From: Pseudomonas californiensis
GTDB taxonomy: Bacteria > Pseudomonadota > Gammaproteobacteria > Pseudomonadales > Pseudomonadaceae
Length of the DNA stretch: 64,000 nt
Assembly (NCBI RefSeq): GCF_021147775.1
Contig: NZ_JAGTPK010000015.1
Location: 95,023-159,022, forward strand
Direction of reading: 5' to 3'
Shown piece by piece: positions 54,316-63,132 of the stretch. Position numbers and translations under genes: made by a program. Numbering within the stretch: position 1 is the stretch's first letter; each line of letters starts with the position of its first letter. The notes beneath the pieces were generated by a model. The model ran no database searches and was not told where the DNA came from. It was given only the letters and a program-made list of their open reading frames with translations.

Positions 54316-55292
54316 AGCAGAGCCAGTTTGAAAACCGGCATCAGTCGCAGTGGCAGCGCTTGCGTGAATGTCTGGATGCCCTGGAGCGTGGCAAGAACGA
54401 CCCCGCTACCCAAGACAACTTCCCAGGCGACTATCGCCGTCTTTGCCATCAACTGGCGCTGGCTCAGGAGCGAGGCTACAGCAGCCACCTCATTGATGAG
54501 CTGCACCAACTCGCGATGCGCGGCCATCAGCAGCTTTATCGCCATCGCAGCGCCATTGGTGCACGCTTCTTGAGCTTTATCCTTGCTGGCTTTCCTCGAC
54601 AAGTGCGTGCCGAGTGGCGTTTCGTACTGGTCGCCAGTCTATTGTTTTTTGGCAGCCTGGCAGGCATGGGGCTCCTTGTTTACGGTTTCCCCGACTTGAT
54701 CTACAGCATCGTCAGCCCGGCACAGCTCAGCGATATCCAGACCCAGTACGACCCGGCGGCGAGCCGCATTGGTCAGGCGCTGGAGCGTGCATCCGACGAT
54801 GACTGGATGATGTTCGGTTACTACATAATGAATAATATCGGCATCGCCTTTCAGACCTATGCCAGCGGGTTGCTGTTTGGCGTGGGGAGCTTGTTCTTTC
54901 TGTTGTTCAACGGCCTGATGATCGGCGCCGTTGCTGGCCATCTGACCGACATCGGCTCCGGACAGACGTTCTGGTCGTTTGTCATCGGCCACGGTGCATT
55001 CGAATTGACTGCCATCGCGCTCGCCGGCGCTGCTGGCTTGAAGCTGGGCTGGGCGCTGCTGGCGCCCCGACACCTGACACGCAGCGAGGCGTTACGAATA
55101 GCGGCACAAAGCAGCGTGCGACTGATCGGCGGAGTGATGCTGTTGCTGCTGATTGCGGCATTCATTGAAGCTTACTGGTCATCGATGACCTGGCCCTCGC
55201 CGCTGATCAAGTATCTGGTGGGCGCAACCCTCTGGCTGCTGGTGGCCTTGTACCTGACACTGGCCGGGCGGACTCCGCATGCGCCTGACTGA
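54312..55292 (+). CDS. SpoIIM-like membrane protein (operon gene 2)
   Basis: A 326-residue integral membrane protein. After a 90-residue soluble head, IPAGFPRQVRAEWRFVLVASLLF-type and later helices include NIGIAFQTYASGLLFGVGSLFFLLFNGLMIGAVAGHL and GHGAFELTAIALAGAAGLKLGWALLAP, the two segments that mark the stage II sporulation protein M / DUF95 group. This organism does not sporulate, so the name is only historical. Start overlaps the RDD gene stop (ATGA). Likely part of a membrane complex with the RDD and DUF4129 proteins. Confidence 0.85.
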   Translation: MKQSQFENRHQSQWQRLRECLDALERGKNDPATQDNFPGDYRRLCHQLALAQERGYSSHLIDELHQLAMRGHQQLYRHRSAIGARFLSFILAGFPRQVRAEWRFVLVASLLFFGSLAGMGLLVYGFPDLIYSIVSPAQLSDIQTQYDPAASRIGQALERASDDDWMMFGYYIMNNIGIAFQTYASGLLFGVGSLFFLLFNGLMIGAVAGHLTDIGSGQTFWSFVIGHGAFELTAIALAGAAGLKLGWALLAPRHLTRSEALRIAAQSSVRLIGGVMLLLLIAAFIEAYWSSMTWPSPLIKYLVGATLWLLVALYLTLAGRTPHAPD

Positions 55293-56874
55293 ATCGAGCG
55301 TTGCAATCCGCCCACGTCCAGCCTGGGAAGCTATTGATCTGGGCATTCTGCTGGCGCGTGAACACCGGTTTTTATTGATGACCAGCTGGGCCATCGTCAC
55401 GCTGCCCCTGTTCACGCTGCTCTCTGTGGTGCTCTGGGATTATCCTTCTCTGGCGATCTTTCTGTTCTGGTGGCTCAAGCCAGCTTATGAACGCCTGCCT
55501 CTACTGATTCTTTCCCAGGCATTGTTCGGCTCAGCACCGACTTTGAAGCAAGCGCTGAAGGCCTGGCCAGCAACTCTCAGGAATCAGTTACTACCCAGCC
55601 TGCTCTGGCGGCGCCTGAGCCTGAGTCGCAGCTTTCACCTGCCGGTTCAGCAACTGGAAAACCTCTCCGGCACAGAGCGTGCGCTGCGTATCAACCTGCT
55701 CGATTTGAAAGACAGCTGGGCCGCACGGTTGCTCACCATCGCAGGAGCTCATCTGGAGTGCTCGTTATGGATCGGCCTGATCATCCTGTTCTATGCCTTC
55801 ATACCGCAACAGGTCGAAGTCGATTGGCAGTGGATGAGCCTGCTCGACACCCACGCCGACTTGAACTGGCTTGAACACCTGACCAACCTGTTTTACGCGC
55901 TGGCACTGATCATCTGGGGCCCTGTCTACGTTGCCTGCGGCTTTACCCTCTACCTCAACCGGCGAACCGTGCTTGAAGCCTGGGACATCGAACTGACGTT
56001 CAGGCGGCTGCGTCAACGTTTGTCGGGCAGCGCTTATGCCCTGCTGATAATCACGGCCATGGGCCTGACGTTCTCGACTGCGCCAGGGCCAGCATGGGCC
56101 GAAACGCAAAGCTACAGTTGCCCGCGCCCCGACATGGCAGAGCCCGAAACCACCGAAACACTGCCGCCACCCGACACCCCGCGCCTTACCCACCAGGCGT
56201 TGACCAGCGAAGCGGCCAGAAGCGAAATCACCACGCTGTTACAGCAGCCACCGTTCAAAAACCCTACGATCGTTTCCGGCTGGCGATTCCCGGAGTCTGA
56301 AAAAGGGCTCGAGAAGACCGCCAAAAAAGGCAGCGAAAGCGGCCTGATCAGTTGGCTCAACGGCCTGATGAAGTTCGCAGGCGCGCTGGCCAGCCTGTTC
56401 GAGTTGCTGATCTGGACAGCCGTCCTGCTGCTGGTGGGCCTGTTGATCTGGCGTTACCGTCTGTGGTTGAAAACGTTTGTCAGCCGTGACGCCCGCAAAC
56501 CCGTGCATAAACGCGAAACACCACAGCAACTCTTCGGCCTGCAGGTCAGTGAAGACAGCCTTCCGAATGACGTCGCGGCCAGTGCCGAAGCTCTCTGGTC
56601 ACAAGCACCGCGTGAGGCGCTGAGCCTTTTGTACCGCGCCCTGCTCAGCAGACTGCTGACGGACTATCGACTGCCGCTGAAAAATGCCGACACCGAAGGA
56701 CAGGTGCTGGCGCGTATCGACCAACTCAACAAACCGCAGTTGAGCGCATTCAGCCACAGCCTGATGACCCACTGGCAGAATCTTGCCTACGGCCATCGAC
56801 TGCCTCCCACTCATGTGCAGCAGGAACTCTGCAGCGGCTGGCGTGACCTCTTCAACGCGCGCGTGCAGCCATGA
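55279..56874 (+). CDS. DUF4129-containing membrane protein (operon gene 3)
   Basis: A 531-residue protein. The first 270 residues hold several helices (FLLMTSWAIVTLPLFTLLSVV, SLWIGLIILFYAFIP, FYALALIIWGPVYVACGFTLYL). A signal-like AITAMGL... ends PAWAETQ near 275, followed by a periplasmic-looking linker, a last helix near 370-395 (ELLIWTAVLLLVGLLIW), and a cytoplasmic domain with LWSQAPREALSLLYRALLSRLLTDYRLPLKNADTEGQVL, which is DUF4129. Overlaps the SpoIIM-like gene by 14 bases. Function unknown. Confidence 0.82.
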   Translation: MRLTESSVAIRPRPAWEAIDLGILLAREHRFLLMTSWAIVTLPLFTLLSVVLWDYPSLAIFLFWWLKPAYERLPLLILSQALFGSAPTLKQALKAWPATLRNQLLPSLLWRRLSLSRSFHLPVQQLENLSGTERALRINLLDLKDSWAARLLTIAGAHLECSLWIGLIILFYAFIPQQVEVDWQWMSLLDTHADLNWLEHLTNLFYALALIIWGPVYVACGFTLYLNRRTVLEAWDIELTFRRLRQRLSGSAYALLIITAMGLTFSTAPGPAWAETQSYSCPRPDMAEPETTETLPPPDTPRLTHQALTSEAARSEITTLLQQPPFKNPTIVSGWRFPESEKGLEKTAKKGSESGLISWLNGLMKFAGALASLFELLIWTAVLLLVGLLIWRYRLWLKTFVSRDARKPVHKRETPQQLFGLQVSEDSLPNDVAASAEALWSQAPREALSLLYRALLSRLLTDYRLPLKNADTEGQVLARIDQLNKPQLSAFSHSLMTHWQNLAYGHRLPPTHVQQELCSGWRDLFNARVQP

Positions 56875-58088
56875 GCCTGCGCAAACGGTTTCTGATCGGG
56901 CTGTCCATTTTGCTACCGCTGATGCTCATCGGCCTTTATGTCGGCAGTCATCTGGAACGCTATGAGGAAACCGTTGATCACGGCCCCTCTCCAGAAGCCA
57001 AGGCGAACCCTTATCTGGCAGCCACCCATTTTCTGCGTCACCGTGCGACTCCGGTACAGATCACCGACACCCTGGCCAACCTCCCGGACTTGCACCTTCG
57101 ATCGCAAACACTGCTGCTGCTCGATGACCGCAGCAACATGACGCCCATACAGGCGGAGCGCTTGCTGGACTGGGCACGTTCGGGCGGTCACCTGCTGTTC
57201 GTGGCCGAACAGCTGTGGGATGACCAGAAAGGTCGCAGCGACGATCTGTTGCTCGACATGATCAAGGTTCGTCAGTACCTGAGCAAAGACCTCGACACCC
57301 TGGACCCGCAGCAAAGCGATGCCCGCCCAGCGCTGCCAATACCGTTGATGATGCCGCAACCCGCGACCCGGAAGGTCAAATGGCCGGAACTGACTCGTCT
57401 GTATCTCGAAAATGAAGAGGCGCCGGCCTACATGAGTTTCGATCCTGCCTTTCACCTGGAAGACCCTGAAGACCTCGCGCATGCCTGGGCCAATAGCGCC
57501 AACGCGACCCACATGCTGCAGATCAGCGAGGGCGCTGGACTGATCACTGTACTGACCGACGCCGACCTGTGGAAAACCAGCGCCATCGACCAATACGACA
57601 ATGCCTGGCTGCTGTGGTACCTGACTCAGGACAGCGACGTGACGCTGGTACTGCAAACCGGGCACGACAACCTGCTGAGCCTGCTGCTGCACCACTTTTC
57701 ATTGGCACTGGCCGCATTGGGCCTGCTGCTTGGCCTGGGCCTTTGGCATCTGGGGGTCCGCGAAGGCGCTGTGCAATTACCCGCCACTCGCGCCAGGCGT
57801 CAGTTGACCGAGCATTTGAGCGCCAGCGCCGAGTTTCTACGCAGGCACGGTGGCCAGCAGACGCCGCTCAAGAGCCTGCAACAGGACGTCCTGCGGCGCG
57901 CGCGACTGCTCCATCCCGGCTTTGAGCTGTTGAGCGTCGCCGATCAATGGCAAGTCCTGTCACGCCTGACGCGACAACCCACCAGCGCCATCAGCGACGC
58001 ACTGCGCCCAAGACCGCAGCAGCGCCTCTCACACAGCGAATTCACCCGTCAGGTGGCCCACCTGCAAACTCTCAGGAATGCGTTATGA
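56871..58088 (+). CDS. DUF4350-containing membrane protein (operon gene 4)
   Basis: A 405-residue protein with one N-terminal helix (RFLIGLSILLPLMLIGLYVGS) and a second near 270-290 (FSLALAALGLLLGLGLWHLG) bounding a periplasmic-side domain: ANPYLAATHFLRHRATPVQI, then LLLLDDRSNMTPIQAERLLDWARSGGHLLFVAEQLWDD. This is the DUF4350 pattern, related to GATase-like and ABC-linked glide proteins. The cytoplasmic tail (ATRARRQLTEHLSASAEFLRRHG) is helical. Start overlaps the DUF4129 gene; it is directly upstream of the MoxR ATPase. Confidence 0.82.
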   Translation: MSLRKRFLIGLSILLPLMLIGLYVGSHLERYEETVDHGPSPEAKANPYLAATHFLRHRATPVQITDTLANLPDLHLRSQTLLLLDDRSNMTPIQAERLLDWARSGGHLLFVAEQLWDDQKGRSDDLLLDMIKVRQYLSKDLDTLDPQQSDARPALPIPLMMPQPATRKVKWPELTRLYLENEEAPAYMSFDPAFHLEDPEDLAHAWANSANATHMLQISEGAGLITVLTDADLWKTSAIDQYDNAWLLWYLTQDSDVTLVLQTGHDNLLSLLLHHFSLALAALGLLLGLGLWHLGVREGAVQLPATRARRQLTEHLSASAEFLRRHGGQQTPLKSLQQDVLRRARLLHPGFELLSVADQWQVLSRLTRQPTSAISDALRPRPQQRLSHSEFTRQVAHLQTLRNAL

Positions 58089-59140
58089 GCGATCAATCGC
58101 CCGACCCCTCAGGCAGTATCGAACCGCCTGCCCAGCCAGCGGCGGCGACAACGCCGGAAACCACTGCGAGCACTCAGGCACAGCAGCGACAACGCGCCAG
58201 CCAATTGGCTCAGGCGCTGCGTGCCGAACTGCAAAAGGCTTTGATCGGCCAGAGTGCCGTCGTCGACGATGTGCTGACCGCGCTGATAGGTGGCGGTCAC
58301 GTTCTGCTAGAAGGGGTGCCAGGGCTGGGCAAAACCCTGTTGGTGCGCGCCCTCGCCAGTTGCCTGGGTTGCGAATTCGCCCGCATACAATTCACGCCTG
58401 ATCTGATGCCTAGCGACGTCACCGGTCACGCCGTCTACGACCTGCAGACTGAACAGTTCAAGCTGCGCAAAGGGCCGATTTTCACCAACCTGTTGCTGGC
58501 GGATGAAATCAACCGGGCTCCGGCCAAAACTCAGGCAGCGCTCCTCGAGGCCATGCAGGAACGGCAAGTCACGCTGGAAGGTCGAGCATTGCCCATTGCC
58601 CAGCCGTTCATGGTGCTGGCCACCCAGAACCCGATTGAGCAGGAAGGCACCTATCCACTGCCTGAAGCAGAACTGGACCGTTTCATGCTCAAGCTGCGCA
58701 TGGACTATCCATTGCTCGATGATGAACTGAGCATGGTTCGCCAGGTCACCCGTTCGACGCGCGCCGACATGCTCGACGTGCGGCCGCTCAGGGTGATCAT
58801 GCAAGCGCGCGAAGTGCAGGCCCTGCAACGCATTGCCAGCGAGTTGCCTGTCGATGAGCAAGTGCTGAACTATGCAGTTCGTCTGGCGCGCAGTACTCGC
58901 AGTTGGCCCGGCCTGACATTGGGCGCAGGCCCTCGCGCGTCCATTGCCCTGATCCGCGGCGGTCGGGCTCGCGCATTACTGCGGGGCGGCGAGTTCGTCA
59001 TCCCGGATGATGTCAAGGGCTGCGCGCTGGCCGTATTGCGACATCGAGTGAGGTTATCCCCGGAGCTGGATATCGAAGGCCTTTCGGTGGACCAGGTACT
59101 CAGCCAGTTACTCGATCAGGTGCCGGCCCCTCGCCTATGA
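58085..59140 (+). CDS. MoxR-family AAA+ ATPase (operon gene 5)
   Basis: A 351-residue AAA+ protein thought to act as a chaperone for its neighbours. Walker A is GVPGLGKTLLVRALA, Walker B is LLADEINRAPAKTQAALLEAM, and the sensor segment ATQNPIEQEGTYPLPEAELDRFM is the MoxR signature. The first 35 residues are a Pro/Ala-rich linker. The ATG at 58085 overlaps the previous stop; a longer reading from 57947 lies wholly inside gene 4. MoxR proteins are regularly next to DUF58/VWA proteins, as here. Confidence 0.92.
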   Translation: MSDQSPDPSGSIEPPAQPAAATTPETTASTQAQQRQRASQLAQALRAELQKALIGQSAVVDDVLTALIGGGHVLLEGVPGLGKTLLVRALASCLGCEFARIQFTPDLMPSDVTGHAVYDLQTEQFKLRKGPIFTNLLLADEINRAPAKTQAALLEAMQERQVTLEGRALPIAQPFMVLATQNPIEQEGTYPLPEAELDRFMLKLRMDYPLLDDELSMVRQVTRSTRADMLDVRPLRVIMQAREVQALQRIASELPVDEQVLNYAVRLARSTRSWPGLTLGAGPRASIALIRGGRARALLRGGEFVIPDDVKGCALAVLRHRVRLSPELDIEGLSVDQVLSQLLDQVPAPRL

Positions 59141-60480
59141 AGCAGGTCATGAAGCCTTCGACATTGCTGCTGCGTTGGGTTGGCGGATTTGCTGGCGTAG
59201 CCATACTGTCGGGTACGCTCAATGCACTGGGCATTGAGTATTCCGCGCACCTGAACGCTTTCTATTGGGCCGGATTGCTGACGCTTGCCGGGGTAAGCAT
59301 TCTGGACGGCTGGCGCGCGGGCCTCCTGCCCTCACCCCGGCTGCAACGCCATTTGCCGGGCAGCATGACACTTGACCGCTGGCATGCCATACAACTGGAC
59401 CTGCAATACGACGGAACAGCGGCCACCCGAGCCCGCGTATTTGATCACCTGCCGCACGGCCTCGAATCCGGACAGCTGCCGCAATCAATCATGCTGCCCG
59501 CAAAGGGCACTGCTCAAATCGGTTATCGACTACGCCCGCTGAGCCGTGGCAATTTTACGTTTGAACAGTGCGAGATAGAGCTGCATAGCCCGCTGCGTTT
59601 ATGGTCGACCAGACGATACTTGCCGTTGCCCGATACGACCCGCGTCTACCCCGATTTTACCCGCGTTTACGGTGGACAGCTTCTGGCGGTGGAAAACTGG
59701 CTGAGCCAGCTGGGCGTGCGTCAGTTGCAGCGTCGGGGCCTGGGACTGGAATTCAATCAACTGCGTGAGTTTCGTGAAGGCGACAGCCTGCGCCAGATCG
59801 ACTGGAAAGCCACCGCCCGGCAACGCGCACCCATTGCCCGCGAATATCAGGACGAACGTGATCAGCAAATCATCTTCATGCTTGATTGCGGAAGGAGGAT
59901 GCGCAGTCAGGATGGCGACTTCTCGCATTTCGATCATGCACTCAATGCGTGCCTGCTGCTGAGTTACGTCGCACTTCGACAGGGGGATGCCGTGGGGCTG
60001 ACGACTTTCGCAGGTGAACAGAATCGCTACCTGTCGCCGGTCAAGGGGCCGAGCCAGTTGAACCGGATGCTCAACACCGTCTTCGACCTGCAAACGACCC
60101 AGCGCCCCGCCGACTATGGCGCCGCGGTACGTCAGTTACTGACGCGGCAGAAAAAGCGTGCATTGATCGTACTGGTGACCAATGTACGGGATGAAGACGA
60201 TGAAGAACTGATGATGTCCGTCAAACAACTGGGGCGCCAGCACCGCGTACTGGTTGCCAGCCTCAGGGAGGAAGTACTGGACAGGCTTCGCCATTCACCC
60301 GTCGAAACGTATGAACAAGCGCTGGTTTACTGCGGGTCAGTCAATTTTGTAAATGCACGTCACTCACTGCATGAGCGGCTGATTGCCCATGGCGTCAACG
60401 TGCTGGACGCGCGCCCTGGAGAGCTGGGCGCGCAACTGGTAAATCGCTATATGAGCTGGAAAAAAGCAGGGACGCTGTGA
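59137..60480 (+). CDS. DUF58 protein (operon gene 6)
   Basis: A 447-residue protein. Two helices near the N-terminus (LLLRWVGGFAGVAILSGTL and FYWAGLLTLAGVSILDGW) are followed by a beta-rich region and the DUF58 core FREGDSLRQIDWKATARQRA and EYQDERDQQIIFMLDCGRRM, which leads into a VWA-like domain with the LDCGR metal-site-like motif. In several systems MoxR loads or remodels such partners. Start overlaps MoxR (ATGA). The operon ends here, 20 bases before the stop of the convergent PilZ gene. Confidence 0.88.
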   Translation: MKQVMKPSTLLLRWVGGFAGVAILSGTLNALGIEYSAHLNAFYWAGLLTLAGVSILDGWRAGLLPSPRLQRHLPGSMTLDRWHAIQLDLQYDGTAATRARVFDHLPHGLESGQLPQSIMLPAKGTAQIGYRLRPLSRGNFTFEQCEIELHSPLRLWSTRRYLPLPDTTRVYPDFTRVYGGQLLAVENWLSQLGVRQLQRRGLGLEFNQLREFREGDSLRQIDWKATARQRAPIAREYQDERDQQIIFMLDCGRRMRSQDGDFSHFDHALNACLLLSYVALRQGDAVGLTTFAGEQNRYLSPVKGPSQLNRMLNTVFDLQTTQRPADYGAAVRQLLTRQKKRALIVLVTNVRDEDDEELMMSVKQLGRQHRVLVASLREEVLDRLRHSPVETYEQALVYCGSVNFVNARHSLHERLIAHGVNVLDARPGELGAQLVNRYMSWKKAGTL

Positions 60481-60500
60481 CAGGCTGCGTCTTTGCTACC

Positions 60501-60860
60501 TCAGGCTGAGGCTTCCATTGAGGGGTAGAAGCAAAAGTATCGGCGCAACGACTCGATCAATTCAAAGTACTCAGCGGACACCTCGGTCAACTCAAAACCA
60601 GCATCATAGCAACCGGGTGTCTCATCTTCGTGGCACCACAGGCATGTCGCATGCACATCAATGGTCCTATGCCCCTCTCCACGAGGTGCCTTGAGGCACA
60701 AATCGAATCTGGCACCTACCAACAATGGCAGGCTGCTGATCAACATCAGTCCTTCCTCGGAAATGTTGCCCAGACAGCCCAGAAGCTTGTCGTTGTGCTG
60801 GTTGAAAACCTGAAGGTAATCCCGCAACTGGTGTCGCTCGATTCTTCTATCTGTATACAT
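60501..60860 (-). CDS. PilZ-domain c-di-GMP-binding protein
   Basis: A 119-residue stand-alone PilZ protein. The c-di-GMP site is visible as RRIER (RxxxR) at residues 5-9 and GNISEEGL (N-x-S-x-x-G) at about 31-38. A beta-barrel of LVGARFDLCLKAPRG and ATCLWCHEDETPGCYDAGFELTEVS follows. It could sense c-di-GMP and adjust motility or surface functions; no partner is adjacent. Convergent with the DUF58 gene. Confidence 0.88.
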   Translation of the reverse strand: MYTDRRIERHQLRDYLQVFNQHNDKLLGCLGNISEEGLMLISSLPLLVGARFDLCLKAPRGEGHRTIDVHATCLWCHEDETPGCYDAGFELTEVSAEYFELIESLRRYFCFYPSMEASA

Positions 60861-61051
60861 GGCAGGCCGCCTTCAGAGGCCACTTGCATGGCCACATAAA
60901 AACCTCGAATTCGCCGCAGTCGTTTAATGCGTTGCTGCAGGAAACTCCCTTGACGAAGAGCCGTGGCCCTTTCATTCCCTTGACAGTCAGCCTAGCGCAA
61001 ATCTTTCCAAGATCCACTCATATACGATAATTTTCACTCATTCGAGTGTAA

Positions 61052-61426
61052 TTATTTTGAAGCAGGGATGGGCCTCGCTGGCTGCGCGGGCGGATAATGG
61101 CCCAACTGCGCCAGCGTATCGAGACGCGCGCGTGCACGGTATGCGTACTCGCTGCCAGGGTATTGCGCCAACAGAAACTGATAGGTTTGCGCCGCATCGA
61201 CGTACAGTTTCTGCCGCTCAAGGCACTGACCTCGCAGCATCGAAACTTCCGGCTGCACGTAGCGCCGTGCACGACTCTGACGCTCGACCTTTGACAGGTC
61301 GAGCATGACCCGGTCGCAGTCGCCTTCCTGATAGGCACGGTAGGCATGATCCAGATTGGAGTTCATTGCCCAACGGGTGCAACCGCTGACCGCAGCCAGT
61401 AATACAACAATCGTTACAATACGCAT
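61052..61426 (-). CDS. Small TPR-like lipoprotein
   Basis: A 124-residue lipoprotein: MRIVTIVVLLAAVSGC with lipobox AVSGC. The mature part has two TPR-like helical pairs (YRAYQEGDCDRVMLDLSKVERQS and CLERQKLYVDAAQTYQFLLAQYPGSEYAYRARARLDTL) and ends in a Pro/Ala-rich tail. Such proteins resemble outer-membrane assembly or envelope factors; the role is unknown. The ATG at 61426 has AGGAGAG upstream; a longer reading from 61636 is rejected. Divergent from pyruvate kinase. Confidence 0.83.
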   Translation of the reverse strand: MRIVTIVVLLAAVSGCTRWAMNSNLDHAYRAYQEGDCDRVMLDLSKVERQSRARRYVQPEVSMLRGQCLERQKLYVDAAQTYQFLLAQYPGSEYAYRARARLDTLAQLGHYPPAQPARPIPASK

Positions 61427-61602
61427 GGGACTCTCCTGTTCTCTGCCCTCTATCGGCTCGAACGCCGATTTCTTCAGGCAAATCGAGCGCCAGTCGTCAG
61501 CCGATTGCCCTGCCCGATGGCAGCAAGGTAGTGCAAAGGAACAATGACTAAAGGCACAGACAGGAGTAGCCTCTCGCTGCGCTTCAATTAAGGAGTTTGT
61601 GC

Positions 61603-63054
61603 ATGACCGTTCGCCGCACCAAAATCGTCGCCACACTTGGCCCTGCCAGCAACTCGCCGGAAGTCATCGAACAACTGATCCTCTCGGGTCTGGATGTTGC
61701 TCGCCTGAACTTCTCCCACGGCACCCCGGATGAGCACAAGGCGCGCGCCGTGCTGATCCGTGAGATCGCCGCCAAGCACGGGCGTTTCGTCGCTCTGCTG
61801 GGCGACCTGCAAGGTCCGAAAATCCGTATCGCAAAGTTCACCGACAAGCGGATCGAGCTGAAAGTCGGTGACAAGTTCACCTTCTCAACGGCACACCCGC
61901 TGACCAGCGGTAACCAGCAGATCGTGGGCATCGACTACCCGGATCTGGTCAAGGACTGCGGCGTAGGCGACGAGCTGCTGCTCGACGACGGTCGCGTGGT
62001 CATGCGCGTTGATACCCAAACCGCTGACGAGCTGCACTGTACGGTACTGATCGGTGGCCCGCTGTCGGACCACAAAGGCATCAACCGTCGCGGCGGTGGC
62101 CTCACAGCACCTGCGCTGACCGAAAAAGACAAGCAGGACATCAAGCTCGCTGCCGAGATGGACCTGGACTACCTGGCCGTTTCCTTTCCGCGCGACGCCG
62201 CTGACATGGAATACGCCCGCAAGCTGCGTGACGAATCCGGCGGCACAGCCTGGCTGGTTGCCAAGATCGAGCGCGCTGAAGCCGTCGCCAACGACGAAGT
62301 CCTCGACGCACTGATTCGCGCCAGTGACGCAGTCATGGTTGCCCGAGGCGACCTGGGCGTAGAAATTGGTGACGCTGAACTGGTTGGCGTACAAAAACGC
62401 ATCATTTTGCACGCACGTCGCCACAACAAGGCGGTGATCGTTGCCACGCAAATGATGGAGTCGATGATCTCCAGCCCAATGCCGACCCGCGCTGAAGTAT
62501 CCGACGTGGCCAACGCCGTGCTCGACTACACCGACGCCGTCATGCTGTCGGCTGAAAGCGCCGCCGGTTCCTACCCGATCGAAGCCGTTCAGGCCATGGC
62601 GCGTATCTGCGTTGGCGCTGAAAAGCACCCGACCGGCAAGACCTCCAGCCACCGCATCGGCCACTCGTTCACTCGCTGTGACGAAAGCATCGCGCTGGCC
62701 GCCATGTACACCGCCAACCACTTCCCTGGCGTGAAAGCGATCATCGCACTGACTGAAAGCGGCTACACCCCGTTGATCATGTCGCGCATTCGCTCCTCGG
62801 TGCCGATCTACGCGTTCTCCCCGCACCGTGGTACTCAGGCGCGTGCAGCGATGTTCCGTGGCGTCTACACCGTACCGTTCGACCCGGCAGCCCTGCCGCC
62901 AGGTCAGGTCAGCCAGGCCGCGGTCGACGAGCTGCTCAAACGTGGGCTGGTCGAGCAAGGTGACTGGGTCATCCTCACCAAGGGCGACAGCTACCACACC
63001 ATTGGTGGCACCAATGGCATGAAGATCCTGCACGTCGGCGACCCATTGGTCTGA
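61603..63054 (+). CDS. pykA: Pyruvate kinase
   Basis: A 483-residue glycolytic enzyme making pyruvate and ATP from PEP and ADP. TVRRTKIVATLGPASNSPEVIE opens the barrel, LNFSHGTPDEH supplies the RNFSHG-like nucleotide loop, and AKIERAEAVANDEVLDALI contains the active-site Lys-Ile-Glu; VMVARGDLGVEIG is the divalent-metal loop and ATQMMESMISSPMPTRAEVSDVANAVLD the signature. The length matches P. aeruginosa PykA. ATG at 61603 has AAGGAG upstream; the GTG two codons earlier is not used. A strong terminator follows. Confidence 0.95.
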   Translation: MTVRRTKIVATLGPASNSPEVIEQLILSGLDVARLNFSHGTPDEHKARAVLIREIAAKHGRFVALLGDLQGPKIRIAKFTDKRIELKVGDKFTFSTAHPLTSGNQQIVGIDYPDLVKDCGVGDELLLDDGRVVMRVDTQTADELHCTVLIGGPLSDHKGINRRGGGLTAPALTEKDKQDIKLAAEMDLDYLAVSFPRDAADMEYARKLRDESGGTAWLVAKIERAEAVANDEVLDALIRASDAVMVARGDLGVEIGDAELVGVQKRIILHARRHNKAVIVATQMMESMISSPMPTRAEVSDVANAVLDYTDAVMLSAESAAGSYPIEAVQAMARICVGAEKHPTGKTSSHRIGHSFTRCDESIALAAMYTANHFPGVKAIIALTESGYTPLIMSRIRSSVPIYAFSPHRGTQARAAMFRGVYTVPFDPAALPPGQVSQAAVDELLKRGLVEQGDWVILTKGDSYHTIGGTNGMKILHVGDPLV

Positions 63055-63072
63055 CACCGCAGCGCTGCAAGC

Positions 63073-63106
63073 AAAAGCCCCGCCTCGCAAGAGTCGGGGC
63101 TTTTTT
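63073..63106 (+). terminator. Rho-independent terminator of pyruvate kinase
   Basis: AAAAGCCCCG pairs with CGGGGCTTTT around a 12-base loop, with a run of six T, 18 bases after the stop codon. Only 27 bases separate it from the stop of the convergent toxin-like gene. Confidence 0.92.
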
Positions 63107-63132
63107 CGTCGTGTGCGTCCTGTTTTCGGGTG

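Noticed and set aside
61885..63090. A 401-codon minus-strand ORF opposite pyruvate kinase
   Set aside because: Shadow of a highly biased housekeeping gene; no protein-like motifs.
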